A DNA stretch of 64,000 nucleotides, from contig NZ_JAQHXR010000003.1 in assembly GCF_027859255.1 (NCBI RefSeq), forward strand, positions 1-64,000, in the 5' to 3' direction. Position numbers and translations under genes: made by a program. Below are positions 8,377 through 18,294 of this stretch, piece by piece (position 1 is the first letter of the stretch; every line of letters starts with the position of its first letter). This DNA is from Helicobacter ibis. Lineage in GTDB: Bacteria; Campylobacterota; Campylobacteria; Campylobacterales; Helicobacteraceae. The notes beneath the pieces were generated by a model. The model was not told the origin of the DNA. It did not search any database and saw only the letters and a list, made by a program, of their open reading frames with translations.

Positions 8377-9939
8377 ATGGAATCTTGGAGCGATGGATAT
8401 TTTACAAATACCGAATATACAGAGGGATATTATAAAGAAATTAGTCCTATGATGATTAACTTAAATCTAGCGTTAGCTGGAGTTGAAGTTGGAAATGAAC
8501 ATGATATAACACCAAAAGATGGCTTTAGCTACCTTGAGCTTGGCTACGGAATGGGAATTAGCATAACGCTGAATGCAGCAACAAATAATGGTATATTCTA
8601 TGGGACCGATTTTACTCCAACCCACACACATAAAGCCAACATTTATGCTAATGGACTTGATAATATTACTCTATACAATGATAGTTTTGAGGAATTATTA
8701 GAAAGACTAAATAAAACTAGGCTAGAATTTGACTACATTGTATTTCATGGTATTTTCTCATGGATATCAAGAGAAAACCAAGACATAATACTAGAAATAA
8801 TAAGAAAATTCCTAAAGCCTGGTGGTATCGTTTATAATAGCTACAATTGTATGCCAGGTTGGTCATCCAAAATGGCGTTGAGAGAAATTTTTAGAATGCA
8901 TAATAGACATTATACAAATGCAAGCACAGGTGCACACGAATCTATTGCAAATTCTGCAAACTTCTTAAAGGAATTTATGGAAACAAATCCTATGTATTTT
9001 CAAGGCAATCAAATAGCGCAATCATTGGTCACACAACTCACTCAGAGCAATAACCATAAGTACTTAGGACACGAATATCTAAATTCTACTTGGGATATTT
9101 TTTATTTCCATGAGATAGCAGAAAGAATGCAAGATATGGCAAAGTGTAGCTATATAACTATGGGTGAGATATTAGAGCACTTTAACGAATGGACTTTAAG
9201 ACCCGAATGGGTAAGCTATCTAAGCAATATAAAAGATAAAATATTCCAAGAACAACTAAAAGATTTTTGTTTGAATAGACAGTTTAGAAAAGACATATAT
9301 TGTAAAGGAGTAGCATACACTAACCATAATACAGCAAAAACAAAACTATTAAATACAAAATTTGCATTAGTAGAACAAAAGGAAAAATTTTCTACCAAAA
9401 TGCAATTCGTACTCGGGGAAGGGACATTAAAGAGAGAAAAATATGATAGCGTTTTAGAATATCTAGAATCTAAAAATTATACTTCAAAAACCGGTTGGGA
9501 GATTAGCGAAAAATGCAAATTACAATTCCAAGAATTGATGAGTATTTTAGCGATATTAATGCAACAAGGAATAGTATCGCCCGCACAAACCATAAGTGAT
9601 ACTATAAAAAATAGAACCAAAATATACAATCAAAACATAATTAAAAACAAAGAAAAATCAATCCTAAGTGCTTCATACATAGCTTCTCCTGTAACATGCT
9701 CTGCAATCGCAATTAACGATCTGCATAGATTCATGCTTGGATTTTACATGCAAGGAATAACGGCTGAAAATAATCTAATAACAAGAACAATAGAAAAACT
9801 AAAAGAGCTAGATTCAAAACCAATTAAAGATGGAAAAACACTAACAACCGATTCAGAAATCAAAAAAGAAATAACACAAATGGCTAACGAGTTTAAACAA
9901 AAAATAGGTATCTTTAAAAACTTAGGAATAATAGATTGA
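8377..9939 (+). CDS. SAM-dependent methyltransferase with C-terminal regulatory domain
   Basis: A 520-residue protein with an N-terminal class I methyltransferase fold: motif I LELGYGMGISITLNA (about residues 48-62), acidic loop YGTDFTPTH, and post-motif region DYIVFHGIFSWISRENQDIILEIIRKFLKPGG. The middle and end (about 230-520) correspond to the predicted methyltransferase regulatory domain found in a family common in Campylobacterota and host-associated bacteria; some members are linked to LPS or protein modification. I start at ATG 8377 because of AAGGAAAATAGC before it; an upstream in-frame ATG (8347) lacks this. It precedes the heptose genes, so a surface-carbohydrate substrate is possible but unproven. 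Confidence 0.75.
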   Translation: MESWSDGYFTNTEYTEGYYKEISPMMINLNLALAGVEVGNEHDITPKDGFSYLELGYGMGISITLNAATNNGIFYGTDFTPTHTHKANIYANGLDNITLYNDSFEELLERLNKTRLEFDYIVFHGIFSWISRENQDIILEIIRKFLKPGGIVYNSYNCMPGWSSKMALREIFRMHNRHYTNASTGAHESIANSANFLKEFMETNPMYFQGNQIAQSLVTQLTQSNNHKYLGHEYLNSTWDIFYFHEIAERMQDMAKCSYITMGEILEHFNEWTLRPEWVSYLSNIKDKIFQEQLKDFCLNRQFRKDIYCKGVAYTNHNTAKTKLLNTKFALVEQKEKFSTKMQFVLGEGTLKREKYDSVLEYLESKNYTSKTGWEISEKCKLQFQELMSILAILMQQGIVSPAQTISDTIKNRTKIYNQNIIKNKEKSILSASYIASPVTCSAIAINDLHRFMLGFYMQGITAENNLITRTIEKLKELDSKPIKDGKTLTTDSEIKKEITQMANEFKQKIGIFKNLGIID

Positions 9940-9959
9940 ACAATTTGCAAGGAAAAACA

Positions 9960-10955
9960 ATGAAATATACAGATGAAAGCCTAAACAATAAAAAGATTCT
10001 AATAACAGGTGGGGCTGGTTTTATAGGATCAAACCTTGCAATGTATTTTCAGAAATTCCACCCAAATGCTGAAGTTATAGTTTTTGATAGCTTTAGAAGT
10101 GAAAAGACATTTAGCAATGGAAATTTTAAATCACTAGGACATTTTAAAAACCTCTTAGATTTCAATGGGGAAGTAATAGTTGGGGATATTACAAATAAAG
10201 ATGACTTAGCAAGGATTGATAAAATAAAGTTTGATTACATATTCCATGAAGCCGCAATCTCTGATACCACGGTTATAGACCAAGATGCAATATTAAGAGC
10301 AAATGTAAATGCCTATAAAGATCTACTAGAAATGTCTCTAAGACATGGAGCAAAGATGATATATGCATCAAGTGCTGGAACTTACGGAAACACTCAAGCA
10401 CCAAACATAGTAGGACAAGGAGAGATTCCAGAAAATGTCTATGGATTTTCAAAGCTTTGCATGGACAAATTAACATATAAATTTTTAAAAGAAAATCCAG
10501 AGCATATAGTTGGCTTAAGGTATTTTAATGTATATGGAGAAAATGAGCTTTATAAAGGCAAAACCGCTTCAATGATATTGCAACTAGGAATCCAAGCACT
10601 AAAGAACAAAAAAGTAAGATTATTTAAAATGGGCGAACAAAAAAGAGATTTTGTCTATGTGCAAGATGTAGTAATGGCAAACATAAAAGCTATAAGTGGC
10701 AAAAGTGGCGTATATAATGTAGGAAGCGGAGAATCTAGAAGCTTTAATGATATTGTAAAATGTCTGCAAAATGAATTTGGAGAATTTGAAGTAGAATATT
10801 TTGACAATCCTTATAAATTCTTCCAAAACCATACACATGCGGACATAGAGCCAACCAAAGAAGCACTAGGATACAATCCAAGATATAAGCTAGAAGATGG
10901 AATAAAAGAATATGCAAAAAGCATAAAAGAAATTGCAGACAAAGGCGAGTTTTGA
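9960..10955 (+). CDS. hldD: ADP-L-glycero-D-manno-heptose 6-epimerase
   Basis: A 331-residue short-chain dehydrogenase-type epimerase. The Rossmann motif is GGAGFIGSNLAMYF, the active-site pair is YGFSKLCMDK (Tyr-x3-Lys), and SSAGTYGNT and RYFNVYGENE are family blocks. It makes ADP-L-glycero-beta-D-manno-heptose for the LPS inner core. ATG 9960 follows AAGGAAAAACA. The stop TGA overlaps the TTG start of hldE, giving a coupled hldD-hldE-gmhA operon. Confidence 0.93.
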   Translation: MKYTDESLNNKKILITGGAGFIGSNLAMYFQKFHPNAEVIVFDSFRSEKTFSNGNFKSLGHFKNLLDFNGEVIVGDITNKDDLARIDKIKFDYIFHEAAISDTTVIDQDAILRANVNAYKDLLEMSLRHGAKMIYASSAGTYGNTQAPNIVGQGEIPENVYGFSKLCMDKLTYKFLKENPEHIVGLRYFNVYGENELYKGKTASMILQLGIQALKNKKVRLFKMGEQKRDFVYVQDVVMANIKAISGKSGVYNVGSGESRSFNDIVKCLQNEFGEFEVEYFDNPYKFFQNHTHADIEPTKEALGYNPRYKLEDGIKEYAKSIKEIADKGEF

Positions 10956-12469
10956 ATCCAAAAATTTTAGTCGTTGGAGATTTGATATTAGACCACTATG
11001 TGTGGGGAGAATGCCAAAGAATCTCACCTGAAGCACCAGTGCAAGTAGTAAGCATAAACAAAGAAACACTAAGTTTAGGCGGAGCATGCAATGTAGCAAA
11101 TAATCTAATCTCACTTGGTGCAGATGTGTTTATATGCGGAATGATAGGCGATGATGATGCAGGTGCTAAACTAAAAAATAGACTAGAATCTCTAAACATA
11201 AACACAAGTGGAATCTACACAAACAAAAATCGCCCAACAACACAAAAATCAAGAATCATAGCCTCAAACCAACAAGTAATAAGAGTAGATAAAGAAGACA
11301 AAAGCCAAATAAGCAATGATGGAGAAAAATTCATCTTAGACTTTACAACAACTATGATAGATAAAATAGACTGCATTGTGCTATCTGACTATCAAAAAGG
11401 TGTGCTAAGCACAAAACTAACACAAAGCTTAATACAACTAGCAAAACAAAAGAATCTAAAAATACTAATAGACCCAAAGGGACATGACTACTCAAAATAC
11501 AAAGATTCAACACTTCTAACACCAAATAAAAAAGAAGCCATAGAAGCCACAGGAATAAATATAATAGATGATGAATCTCTACTACAAGCCTTAGAGAAAC
11601 TAAAAAATACTTGCAACTTAGAATACTCATTAATTACTCTTAGCGAAGATGGGATTGCTATTTTGCAAGATTCAAAGCTTATAAAAGTGCCAACAATTGC
11701 TAGAGAAGTCTTTGATGTAACGGGTGCTGGAGATACGGTTATTGCCTCTTTAGCTTTCATGCTATCACAAAAGGAAGAGATTCTCCCTAGCATATATTTT
11801 GCAAATGCTGCTGCTGCTGTTGTTGTTAGCAAAGTTGGCTCTGTTGCTACAAACAAAAAGGATATTTTTACATATCTATATGATAATGATTTGCTTGATA
11901 GCTCACTTGTTAGCACTAAATTTATGGAAGCATTTAGCCAAGATGGCGCGAAATTCTTATCAAATTTCCACAAAATAGTGCAAAGAAAAAAACCAATAAA
12001 CCCACAAAACAAACTAATTACAAAAGATGATTTTGATAATTTTTTAGAATCTCTAACCAAGCTAACAAATCTAAAGATTGTTTTTACAAATGGTTGCTTT
12101 GATATACTGCACATAGGACATATTAGCTACCTAAATGAAGCAAAAAAGCTAGGAGATGTGCTAATTGTAGGGCTAAATAGTAATTCTTCTATTAAAGCCA
12201 TAAAGGGGAATGATCGCCCAATTAATAATGAACTAGATAGAGCTTATATGCTATGTGCATTAGAATGTATTGACTTTGTAATTATATTCGATGAAGAAAC
12301 TCCATTTAATCTAATAAAACAAATAAAGCCAAACATTCTAGTAAAAGGTGGAGACTACAAGAATAAAGAAGTTGTAGGAGCAGAGTTTGCAAATGAAGTA
12401 AAACTAATAGACTTCATAGAAGGAAAAAGCACAACAAACATAATAAACAAAATAAAAGGAAATCAATGA
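10952..12469 (+). CDS. hldE: Bifunctional heptose-7-phosphate kinase / heptose-1-phosphate adenylyltransferase
   Basis: A 505-residue fusion. The N-terminal ribokinase-like domain (about 1-325) has [22 protein letters not shown] and the anion-hole motif [16 protein letters not shown]. The C-terminal cytidylyltransferase-like domain (about 360-505) has [20 protein letters not shown] (HxGH) and KGNDRP. It phosphorylates heptose 7-phosphate at C1 and, after GmhB acts, adenylylates heptose 1-phosphate. Initiation is at TTG 10952 inside the hldD stop region. Full length for the fused form. Confidence 0.95.
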   Translation: MNPKILVVGDLILDHYVWGECQRISPEAPVQVVSINKETLSLGGACNVANNLISLGADVFICGMIGDDDAGAKLKNRLESLNINTSGIYTNKNRPTTQKSRIIASNQQVIRVDKEDKSQISNDGEKFILDFTTTMIDKIDCIVLSDYQKGVLSTKLTQSLIQLAKQKNLKILIDPKGHDYSKYKDSTLLTPNKKEAIEATGINIIDDESLLQALEKLKNTCNLEYSLITLSEDGIAILQDSKLIKVPTIAREVFDVTGAGDTVIASLAFMLSQKEEILPSIYFANAAAAVVVSKVGSVATNKKDIFTYLYDNDLLDSSLVSTKFMEAFSQDGAKFLSNFHKIVQRKKPINPQNKLITKDDFDNFLESLTKLTNLKIVFTNGCFDILHIGHISYLNEAKKLGDVLIVGLNSNSSIKAIKGNDRPINNELDRAYMLCALECIDFVIIFDEETPFNLIKQIKPNILVKGGDYKNKEVVGAEFANEVKLIDFIEGKSTTNIINKIKGNQ

Positions 12470-13029
12470 AAGAACATATCCTAAATGAAATAAAAGAGCA
12501 TTTATTAGTAGCAAACAAAATGGAAAGTCTAAGTGATGATATACAAAAAGCAGCAGAAATGTGTATAGAATCTCTAAAAAATGGTGGCAAGATTCTACTA
12601 TGTGGCAATGGCGGAAGTGCTGCTGATAGCCAACATATAGCAGCAGAATTAATAGGCAGATACAAGTGTGAGCGACCATCTATCCCTGCTATTGCACTTA
12701 CAACTGATACTAGTGCTTTAACTGCCATTGGCAATGACTATGGATATGAATTTGTATTTTCTAGACAATTTGAGGGCTTAGCAAACAAGCAAGATATATT
12801 ATGGGGAATTTCAACTAGTGGAAATAGTCAAAATGTAATAAACGCACTACAAAAAGCCAAAAAATTAGGAGTAAGAACAATAGGCTTTAGCGGACATAGT
12901 GGTGGCAAGATGTCATCTTTGTGTGATGTATTATTAATATCCCCAAGCAATGACACACCAAGAATCCAAGAAATGCACATATTAATGGCACATATTATTT
13001 GCGATTTGATAGAAAGAGCGTTTAAGTGA
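12466..13029 (+). CDS. gmhA: Phosphoheptose isomerase
   Basis: A 187-residue SIS-domain enzyme converting sedoheptulose 7-phosphate to D-glycero-D-manno-heptose 7-phosphate, the first step to ADP-heptose. Motifs include [61 protein letters not shown] and [16 protein letters not shown], carrying the metal and catalytic Glu/His residues of GmhA. The start overlaps hldE (ATGA) and the stop overlaps the next small gene. Confidence 0.95.
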   Translation: MKEHILNEIKEHLLVANKMESLSDDIQKAAEMCIESLKNGGKILLCGNGGSAADSQHIAAELIGRYKCERPSIPAIALTTDTSALTAIGNDYGYEFVFSRQFEGLANKQDILWGISTSGNSQNVINALQKAKKLGVRTIGFSGHSGGKMSSLCDVLLISPSNDTPRIQEMHILMAHIICDLIERAFK

Positions 13030-13460
13030 TGTTTTTTACAGAGTTTAAAGAGGCTTGTAATTTTGAACTCTCATTAAATAAACATCTATTAAACATGCTA
13101 CAAAGCAGTGGCATAAGGGCAAATCTTGCTGATTTGCACCTAGATGAAGATGGCATATATTTTACATTCCCAAATGGAAGCACAAAAAAAATAATGCTAT
13201 ATCAAAGCAAGATTCAAGAAGGATTCTTTAGAAGTAATGGAGACCCATTTGTGCATATATGCAAATGCAAAGAAAGCGAGATAAATCTAAACAACCAAGA
13301 CTTTACCGCCATTATTAACTATGATATGAAGTTCTTTATAGGGATATATTCACATAGAACGCAAATTAAGTTTTACAACGACAAACCATTATCAATCTGC
13401 CCACAATGTAAAATAACGCTAGATAAATTCGGAAGTTTGCAAAAATTTTTAGTAGATTGA
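13029..13460 (+). CDS. Conserved-looking hypothetical protein at the end of the heptose operon
   Basis: A 143-residue soluble protein. It starts at ATG 13029, sharing a base with the gmhA stop (TGATG). It contains two Cys pairs, HICKCKE (about residues 77-83) and ICPQCK (about 124-129), which could form a metal knuckle, and no signal peptide or membrane segment. Coupling to gmhA suggests co-expression with LPS core genes, but no family is recognised and no activity should be assumed. A nested hairpin follows the stop. Confidence 0.6.
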   Translation: MFFTEFKEACNFELSLNKHLLNMLQSSGIRANLADLHLDEDGIYFTFPNGSTKKIMLYQSKIQEGFFRSNGDPFVHICKCKESEINLNNQDFTAIINYDMKFFIGIYSHRTQIKFYNDKPLSICPQCKITLDKFGSLQKFLVD

Positions 13461-13473
13461 TAAATTTGTCCCA

Positions 13474-13519
13474 TAGTAGCCCCACATAACAAAGTGGGGT
13501 TTGCTATATAAAGCTACTA
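13474..13519 (+). terminator. Nested stem-loop after the heptose operon
   Basis: An inner hairpin CCCCAC (13480-13485) / GTGGGG (13494-13499) with loop ATAACAAA is followed by TTTGC. It is enclosed by a second pair, TAGTAGC (13474-13480) and GCTACTA (13513-13519). It lies 14 bases after the stop of the last gene and plausibly ends the operon transcript. Confidence 0.6.
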
Positions 13520-13843
13520 CGATTTTTAAAGAGAGAGATTAAAATTATAATAAGTATTCCTTAAAATAAAATTATATTTTTATAAATTAAAGAACTTATT
13601 TTTTATTTATCAGCCAAATTAAACCCAATAAACTTAGGCTTAATGGTTACTAATATATTTTACTTTATTATTATTTATTTATTATTATTTATTTATTAAT
13701 CAAATTTTTATTTATTAAAGTATAAAATAATGTTTAAAATTTTATAAATAAATAATAGTTTTATTTTAAACATAAAATATTTATCTTGTTGTATGTAAGA
13801 AATCACATATTTTAGACATTATGCAATTGTGTATTAGGATTTT
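13520..13843. other. AT-rich intergenic region with a 14-bp tandem repeat
   Basis: No open frame or RNA gene is recognised in this stretch, which exceeds 85% A+T over long runs. The unit ATTATTATTTATTT occurs 2.3 times in direct tandem at 13667-13698. It is the upstream region of the G-tract HDOD gene and so presumably holds its promoter; no unambiguous -35/-10 pair stands out in such AT-rich sequence. Confidence 0.5.
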
Positions 13844-14716
13844 ATGTTATTATTTATTTATAATTATCACAAAATAATAGGGGGGGGGGGGCGACCTAAC
13901 CTAATGGAAAGCCAAATTATGCAAGATATAAATTCTCTACCGCCGTTGTCTAGCACTATTACAAAGTTACAATCAATATCTTTAGAAAAAGATACAAGCA
14001 TAAAAGAAGTTGTATATATAGTCCAAGAAGATCCATTCTTAAGTGCAGATATAATAAAAAGTGCAAACTCTCCAATATATGGATTCTCACATAAAATTAC
14101 TTCAGTGACACAGGCAATAAGCCTATTTGGAATTGTAACAATAAAAGGTTTGGCAATTTCAAGCGTTATAAGATCATCATTTGAAATAGACTTAGAACCA
14201 TATAAGCTAGATACGGAACAATTTATTAAAACATCTCTAACAAAAAGTAAATTCATGCTTCAATGGTATAAACACGAGATTAAAAAACTAGAAATACTAA
14301 TGCCAACTTCATTGCTTATGCATATGGGAATGGTGATAATATCAGAATACATAAAAAAACTTGGCAAAGCAAAAGAGTTCAAAGCACTAATAGATGAAGA
14401 TCACTTTTTAAACCGAGAGCTACAAATAGCAGGTAATACACAATATGAAATACTAGAGCTATTATTTAGTCATTGGAATTTTGAAGAGACAATGGTAGAG
14501 ACTATGCGTTTTTTATATTCAAACGATGTGCCAGATTCGCTAAAGCAATATGTATATCCACTAAGAGTGCTAAACACTATAATTACTCCATACAAAATAG
14601 CTACACAAGAGCAAATAGCTGAATGTATAGACTTAATAGAGGAATATGAATTGGATATAGCTTTGTTTAATGAAGCTTTAGTAAAGATACAAAATATGGA
14701 CTTGGGGAATGCTTGA
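13844..14716 (+). CDS. HDOD-domain protein with in-frame poly-G tract (candidate phase-variable)
   Basis: A 290-residue protein; from about residue 30 it is an HDOD domain (MQDINSLPPLSSTITKLQSI, VQEDPFLSADIIKSANSPIYGF, then ITSVTQAISLFGIVTIKGLAISS). HDOD proteins are HD-GYP-related signalling or regulatory modules without clear catalysis. ATG 13844 has AGGA four bases upstream; reading passes through 12 G (13880-13891), encoding four glycines, in frame. A change of one G would truncate the protein. The alternative ATG at 13904, after the tract, has no visible ribosome site. The stop overlaps the RNase R start by 8 bases, so tract length might also affect rnr translation. Confidence 0.78.
   Translation: MLLFIYNYHKIIGGGGRPNLMESQIMQDINSLPPLSSTITKLQSISLEKDTSIKEVVYIVQEDPFLSADIIKSANSPIYGFSHKITSVTQAISLFGIVTIKGLAISSVIRSSFEIDLEPYKLDTEQFIKTSLTKSKFMLQWYKHEIKKLEILMPTSLLMHMGMVIISEYIKKLGKAKEFKALIDEDHFLNRELQIAGNTQYEILELLFSHWNFEETMVETMRFLYSNDVPDSLKQYVYPLRVLNTIITPYKIATQEQIAECIDLIEEYELDIALFNEALVKIQNMDLGNA
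13880..13891 (+). repeat. Homopolymeric G12 tract
   Basis: Twelve consecutive G in a genome of roughly 31% GC. Tracts of this length are classic contingency loci in Campylobacter and Helicobacter, changing length by slipped-strand mispairing. It lies 36 bases inside the HDOD reading frame. Confidence 0.9.
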
Positions 14717-16820
14717 ACTTGCAAACCTACTAGAGAGAGGAATCCCAAAGAAAAAAAAGTTAGCAAGAGTATTTGAAGAATCTTTAGAAATCCTAAAAAA
14801 ACACAACGCAATTATTTTGCATAAATTCAAATACTATTTGCACAAAGATTACTGCATAGGGACATTTAGCCCTACAAAGCAAGGCTATGGATATGTAATA
14901 CCACTAAATGGCTCACAAGACATACTAATAGAAAAAACAAACACAAACAACGCCACTAAAGATGATATAGTCCTAACAAAAATAACAACAAATTCCCGCA
15001 AAAAAAAGGGAAAAATAATAACAAAACTCCAAACAACGCAAAAATACGCAATATGCTACATAGAAAAATACAAAAACAACTATATAGCAATAAGCATCCC
15101 AAATGAATTAGCCTACAAAATAAAAGCAAGTAAAAAATCTCTAGATTCTCTCCCAAAAGATACGATTATAAAAATCAACCAAGATAATGGAGAAATAGTA
15201 GAAATACTTGGTGCTATGAGCGATCCAAAAATAGATGAGAAAATCTCTCTAAGTCTATATGATAAACATGAGGGATTTTCGCTTAATAGCGAGATTGAAA
15301 GTCAAAGCTTTAAAGAAGCAAGATTAAAAGACTTTAAAGAAAGAGTGGATTTAAGCTCTCTTCCTTTTTGCGTGATTGACCCCGATGATGCAAAAGACCA
15401 CGATGATGCTATATGCTATATAGAGGATAAATCAACTCTATATATAGCAATCGCAGATGTAAGCTACTATGTAAAAGAAGAATCTCCACTAGATGAAGAT
15501 GCAAGACATAGGGCATTTAGCATATACTTTCCCCACAAATCAATACCAATGCTACCACGAATCTTAAGCGAAGGACTATGCTCACTACAACAAAACAAAC
15601 TAAGATTAGCAATGGTATGGAAAATAAAACTCCATAAAAAGAATCTATCCATATTAAATAGCGAACTATTTGAAGCTGTAATTAAAGTAAAGTCAAAGCT
15701 AACATACAATCAAGTAGATGAGTTTTTTGACACAAACAAAAAGATAAAAGGCACTAATTGCGATATGCTACTATCCTTGAAGGATACAACACAAAAACTA
15801 AGGGCAAAACGCTTAAAGAGTGGGTTTGACTTTAGAAATGATGAGACAAGATTGGAGCTAGATAAAAACCAAGAACTAAAATCAATCAAACAAAGCAAAC
15901 AAACAGCCTCCCACCAATTAATAGAAGAATGTATGCTACTAGCAAATATACAAAGTGCCAAATTACTAGAATCTAAAAACACCAAAGTAGATTCAAGCCT
16001 AAAGCTAGGAATATACAGAATCCACGCCTCACCAAAAAAAGAAAGTTTGCAGAATTTATTTTTAGAACTAAGATTGCTTGGGATATGGGATAAAGGAATC
16101 CCTGCCCAAAAAGACCTGCACAAAACAATACTAAAAATACAAAAAATAGCCAACAAAAAAAACCTAACACAAGAAGTAGATAAGCTAATAATAAAATCAA
16201 TGCAACAAGCAAATTATGCAAGTCATAATATAGGGCATTTTGGCTTGGGGTTTGAATCGTATAGCCACTTTACTTCTCCGATTCGGAGATATAGCGATCT
16301 TGTGCTACATAGAATCTTAAAACAAAAGATAAAACTAGAAGAAAATATAACAATAAAAGAATCTCTCCCAATGCTATGCGAACATCTAAACAAAGAAGAA
16401 AGAAACATAGCCAAAATAGAGTGGGATTTTAATGATAGAAAATTCGCTAGATTCTTAAACACAAAAATATCACAAAGCTTTGATGGAATAATAATAGATG
16501 AGCAAACGCCACAGCTAGTATCGCTAAGACATAAAATGCTACTTGGCGCAAGAGTAATAGCCCTAAAAGGCAAGGGTGTGAAGTATCAAAAAGTAAGAAT
16601 CCAAATAATAGATGTAAATTTAAAAACTGCAAAAGTTTATGGAAGAATAGTAGAATGCTACAATGAAATATTAGGGCAAAATTACACTGATGAAACATAT
16701 ATAAAAAATAAGATTCTAGAAAACAAGAAGAATCTAAAACAAAAAGCAAAAATAAATGCAAAACAAATAAAGCAAAACATAAAAAATAAACCCAAAAAAT
16801 CAAAAAAGAGATATAAATGA
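14709..16820 (+). CDS. rnr: Ribonuclease R
   Basis: A 703-residue 3'-5' exoribonuclease. An N-terminal cold-shock-like region (about 45-130) precedes the RNB catalytic domain with CVIDPDDAKDHDDAICYIED (active-site aspartates, about 218-236), DEDARHRAFSIYFPHKSIPMLP and HFTSPIRRYSDLVLHR. A short S1 remnant and a very Lys-rich tail follow. The length is close to other Campylobacterota RNase R, shorter than the 813 residues of E. coli. The start overlaps the HDOD stop and the stop overlaps holA (ATGA). It degrades structured RNA in the cytoplasm. Confidence 0.93.
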   Translation: MLELANLLERGIPKKKKLARVFEESLEILKKHNAIILHKFKYYLHKDYCIGTFSPTKQGYGYVIPLNGSQDILIEKTNTNNATKDDIVLTKITTNSRKKKGKIITKLQTTQKYAICYIEKYKNNYIAISIPNELAYKIKASKKSLDSLPKDTIIKINQDNGEIVEILGAMSDPKIDEKISLSLYDKHEGFSLNSEIESQSFKEARLKDFKERVDLSSLPFCVIDPDDAKDHDDAICYIEDKSTLYIAIADVSYYVKEESPLDEDARHRAFSIYFPHKSIPMLPRILSEGLCSLQQNKLRLAMVWKIKLHKKNLSILNSELFEAVIKVKSKLTYNQVDEFFDTNKKIKGTNCDMLLSLKDTTQKLRAKRLKSGFDFRNDETRLELDKNQELKSIKQSKQTASHQLIEECMLLANIQSAKLLESKNTKVDSSLKLGIYRIHASPKKESLQNLFLELRLLGIWDKGIPAQKDLHKTILKIQKIANKKNLTQEVDKLIIKSMQQANYASHNIGHFGLGFESYSHFTSPIRRYSDLVLHRILKQKIKLEENITIKESLPMLCEHLNKEERNIAKIEWDFNDRKFARFLNTKISQSFDGIIIDEQTPQLVSLRHKMLLGARVIALKGKGVKYQKVRIQIIDVNLKTAKVYGRIVECYNEILGQNYTDETYIKNKILENKKNLKQKAKINAKQIKQNIKNKPKKSKKRYK

Positions 16821-17818
16821 CAAAAAAAGAACTAGAATCAAAAATAACAGGAAACACAGAAATAAAAGCAATAATGCTATATGGTGAGGATTCGTTTCTA
16901 ATAGAATATTATGGAGAAAAACTCGCACAAAAAGCATTAGCAAAAGATTGTCAAAAAAATACATTTTATTTTGGTGAGTTCAACTTTGAATCTGCACTTT
17001 CTTGCTTTTCTTCTGGGTCGTTGTTTGGAGAGCTATCACTAGTATGGATAAAAACAGACAAAAAAATCCCCAAAAAACAACTAGATACACTAATAAATAC
17101 ACTAATAAAAAATGAAACTGGATATTTGATACTTGAATTTCATCAAAGTGATAATCAAAGTGCCGCAAAATACGCACTAGATTATAAATCAATGATACCT
17201 AGCTTTAGAGGCAATGGGGTGTTTGAAGCTAGGCTTTTTGCACCAAACCTAAATGAATCTATGAGTATTTTAAAAGAATATGCAAAGAAACTAAATATAC
17301 AAACTAGCGATTTTGTATTACGAAAAATACTAGAACAACAAAGCAACAATCTAGGGCTTAGCATAGCGGAGATGAGAAAATATAGCATATATGATGAAGA
17401 AATAAACTCACAAACAATAGATGAGCTAGGATATTCTTTAGGAAGTGTAAAGTGTGAAGAAATTTTAGAGTTGCTACTCTATAAAAAGCCGTATTTTGAG
17501 GCATTAAATCACTTTTTAGAAAAGGGATATGAAGAAGTTATGCTAATACAAGAGATAGAAAAGTATTTTTTTCAACTATTTTTATTCCAAAGTCATACAA
17601 AAATATACGGGAGCGTGGCTTCTGAAGATGTGCTTGGATACAAGCTTCCTCAACATATATTTGATAAAAAAAGATTCCTAGCTACAAAATTAAATGAAAT
17701 GCAATATGAGCAAATATTTTTAATTTTAAACACATGGAGACATGATTCTATAAGCGGAAATACAAAGACTAATGGGTTTTTAAGGGCATTAATAAAAATT
17801 CAAGCAATTTTAAAGTAG
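16817..17818 (+). CDS. holA: DNA polymerase III delta subunit
   Basis: A 333-residue protein with the divergent delta-subunit fold: an N-terminal block AIMLYGEDSFLIEYYGEKL, degenerate AAA+ features and a helical C-terminal collar domain. Delta opens the beta clamp within the clamp loader. The epsilonproteobacterial order rnr-holA-rpsF-ssb-rpsR supports the call more than the sequence alone, because HolA is weakly conserved. Its start overlaps the rnr stop by 4 bases. Confidence 0.82.
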   Translation: MTKKELESKITGNTEIKAIMLYGEDSFLIEYYGEKLAQKALAKDCQKNTFYFGEFNFESALSCFSSGSLFGELSLVWIKTDKKIPKKQLDTLINTLIKNETGYLILEFHQSDNQSAAKYALDYKSMIPSFRGNGVFEARLFAPNLNESMSILKEYAKKLNIQTSDFVLRKILEQQSNNLGLSIAEMRKYSIYDEEINSQTIDELGYSLGSVKCEEILELLLYKKPYFEALNHFLEKGYEEVMLIQEIEKYFFQLFLFQSHTKIYGSVASEDVLGYKLPQHIFDKKRFLATKLNEMQYEQIFLILNTWRHDSISGNTKTNGFLRALIKIQAILK

Positions 17819-17844
17819 AATTTATCCTTTTATTTTAAAACCTT

Positions 17845-17867
17845 GCTCTTTTTGAGAGAAAAAGGGC
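17845..17867 (+). promoter_or_regulatory. Leader hairpin upstream of rpsF
   Basis: GCTCTTTTT (17845-17853) pairs with AAAAAGGGC (17859-17867) with one G-T wobble and loop GAGAG; there is no trailing T-run. It is 19 bases before the rpsF start, where S6:S18 autoregulatory leaders lie in many bacteria. It could equally be a simple holA 3' hairpin. Confidence 0.4.
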
Positions 17868-17886
17868 GATAACCAAAAGGAGAAAT

Positions 17887-18279
17887 ATGCGTTTTTATGA
17901 GACTATGTTCATTGTAAAACCAACTTTAACACAAGAAGAAATCAACCAAAAAATAGATTTCTACAAAGCTACGATACTAAATCACAATGGTGAAATTAGT
18001 GCTACACTTGATATGGGTATGAGAAATCTAGCATATGAAATTAAGAAAAACAAACGCGGTTATTACTTTGTGATTTACTTCAAAGCTGACCCTAGCTTAG
18101 TTTTAGAGCTTGAGAGACTTTATAGAATAAATGAAGATATTTTGAGATTCATAGTAATTAAATATCAAAGCAAAAAAGAGCAAAAAGCTTGGGAAAGTCT
18201 TGTGGATAGAGCCATAAACAATAAAAAAGCAACTCCACTAAAAGAAGCTAAAGAAGAGAAAAAAGAAGAAGCACAATAG
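17887..18279 (+). CDS. rpsF: 30S ribosomal protein S6
   Basis: A 130-residue protein. The S6 ferredoxin-like fold begins [18 protein letters not shown] and includes [43 protein letters not shown]. The C-terminus is a Lys/Glu-rich extension. An AAAAGGAGAAAT site precedes the ATG. It forms an operon with ssb and rpsR; S6 and S18 bind together to the 30S platform. Confidence 0.97.
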   Translation: MRFYETMFIVKPTLTQEEINQKIDFYKATILNHNGEISATLDMGMRNLAYEIKKNKRGYYFVIYFKADPSLVLELERLYRINEDILRFIVIKYQSKKEQKAWESLVDRAINNKKATPLKEAKEEKKEEAQ

Positions 18280-18294
18280 CTTTAGGATAGCCTT

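Noticed and set aside
13667-13698. Possible CRISPR-like repeat
   Set aside because: Only 2.3 units of 14 bases, directly abutting with no spacers; a simple tandem repeat.
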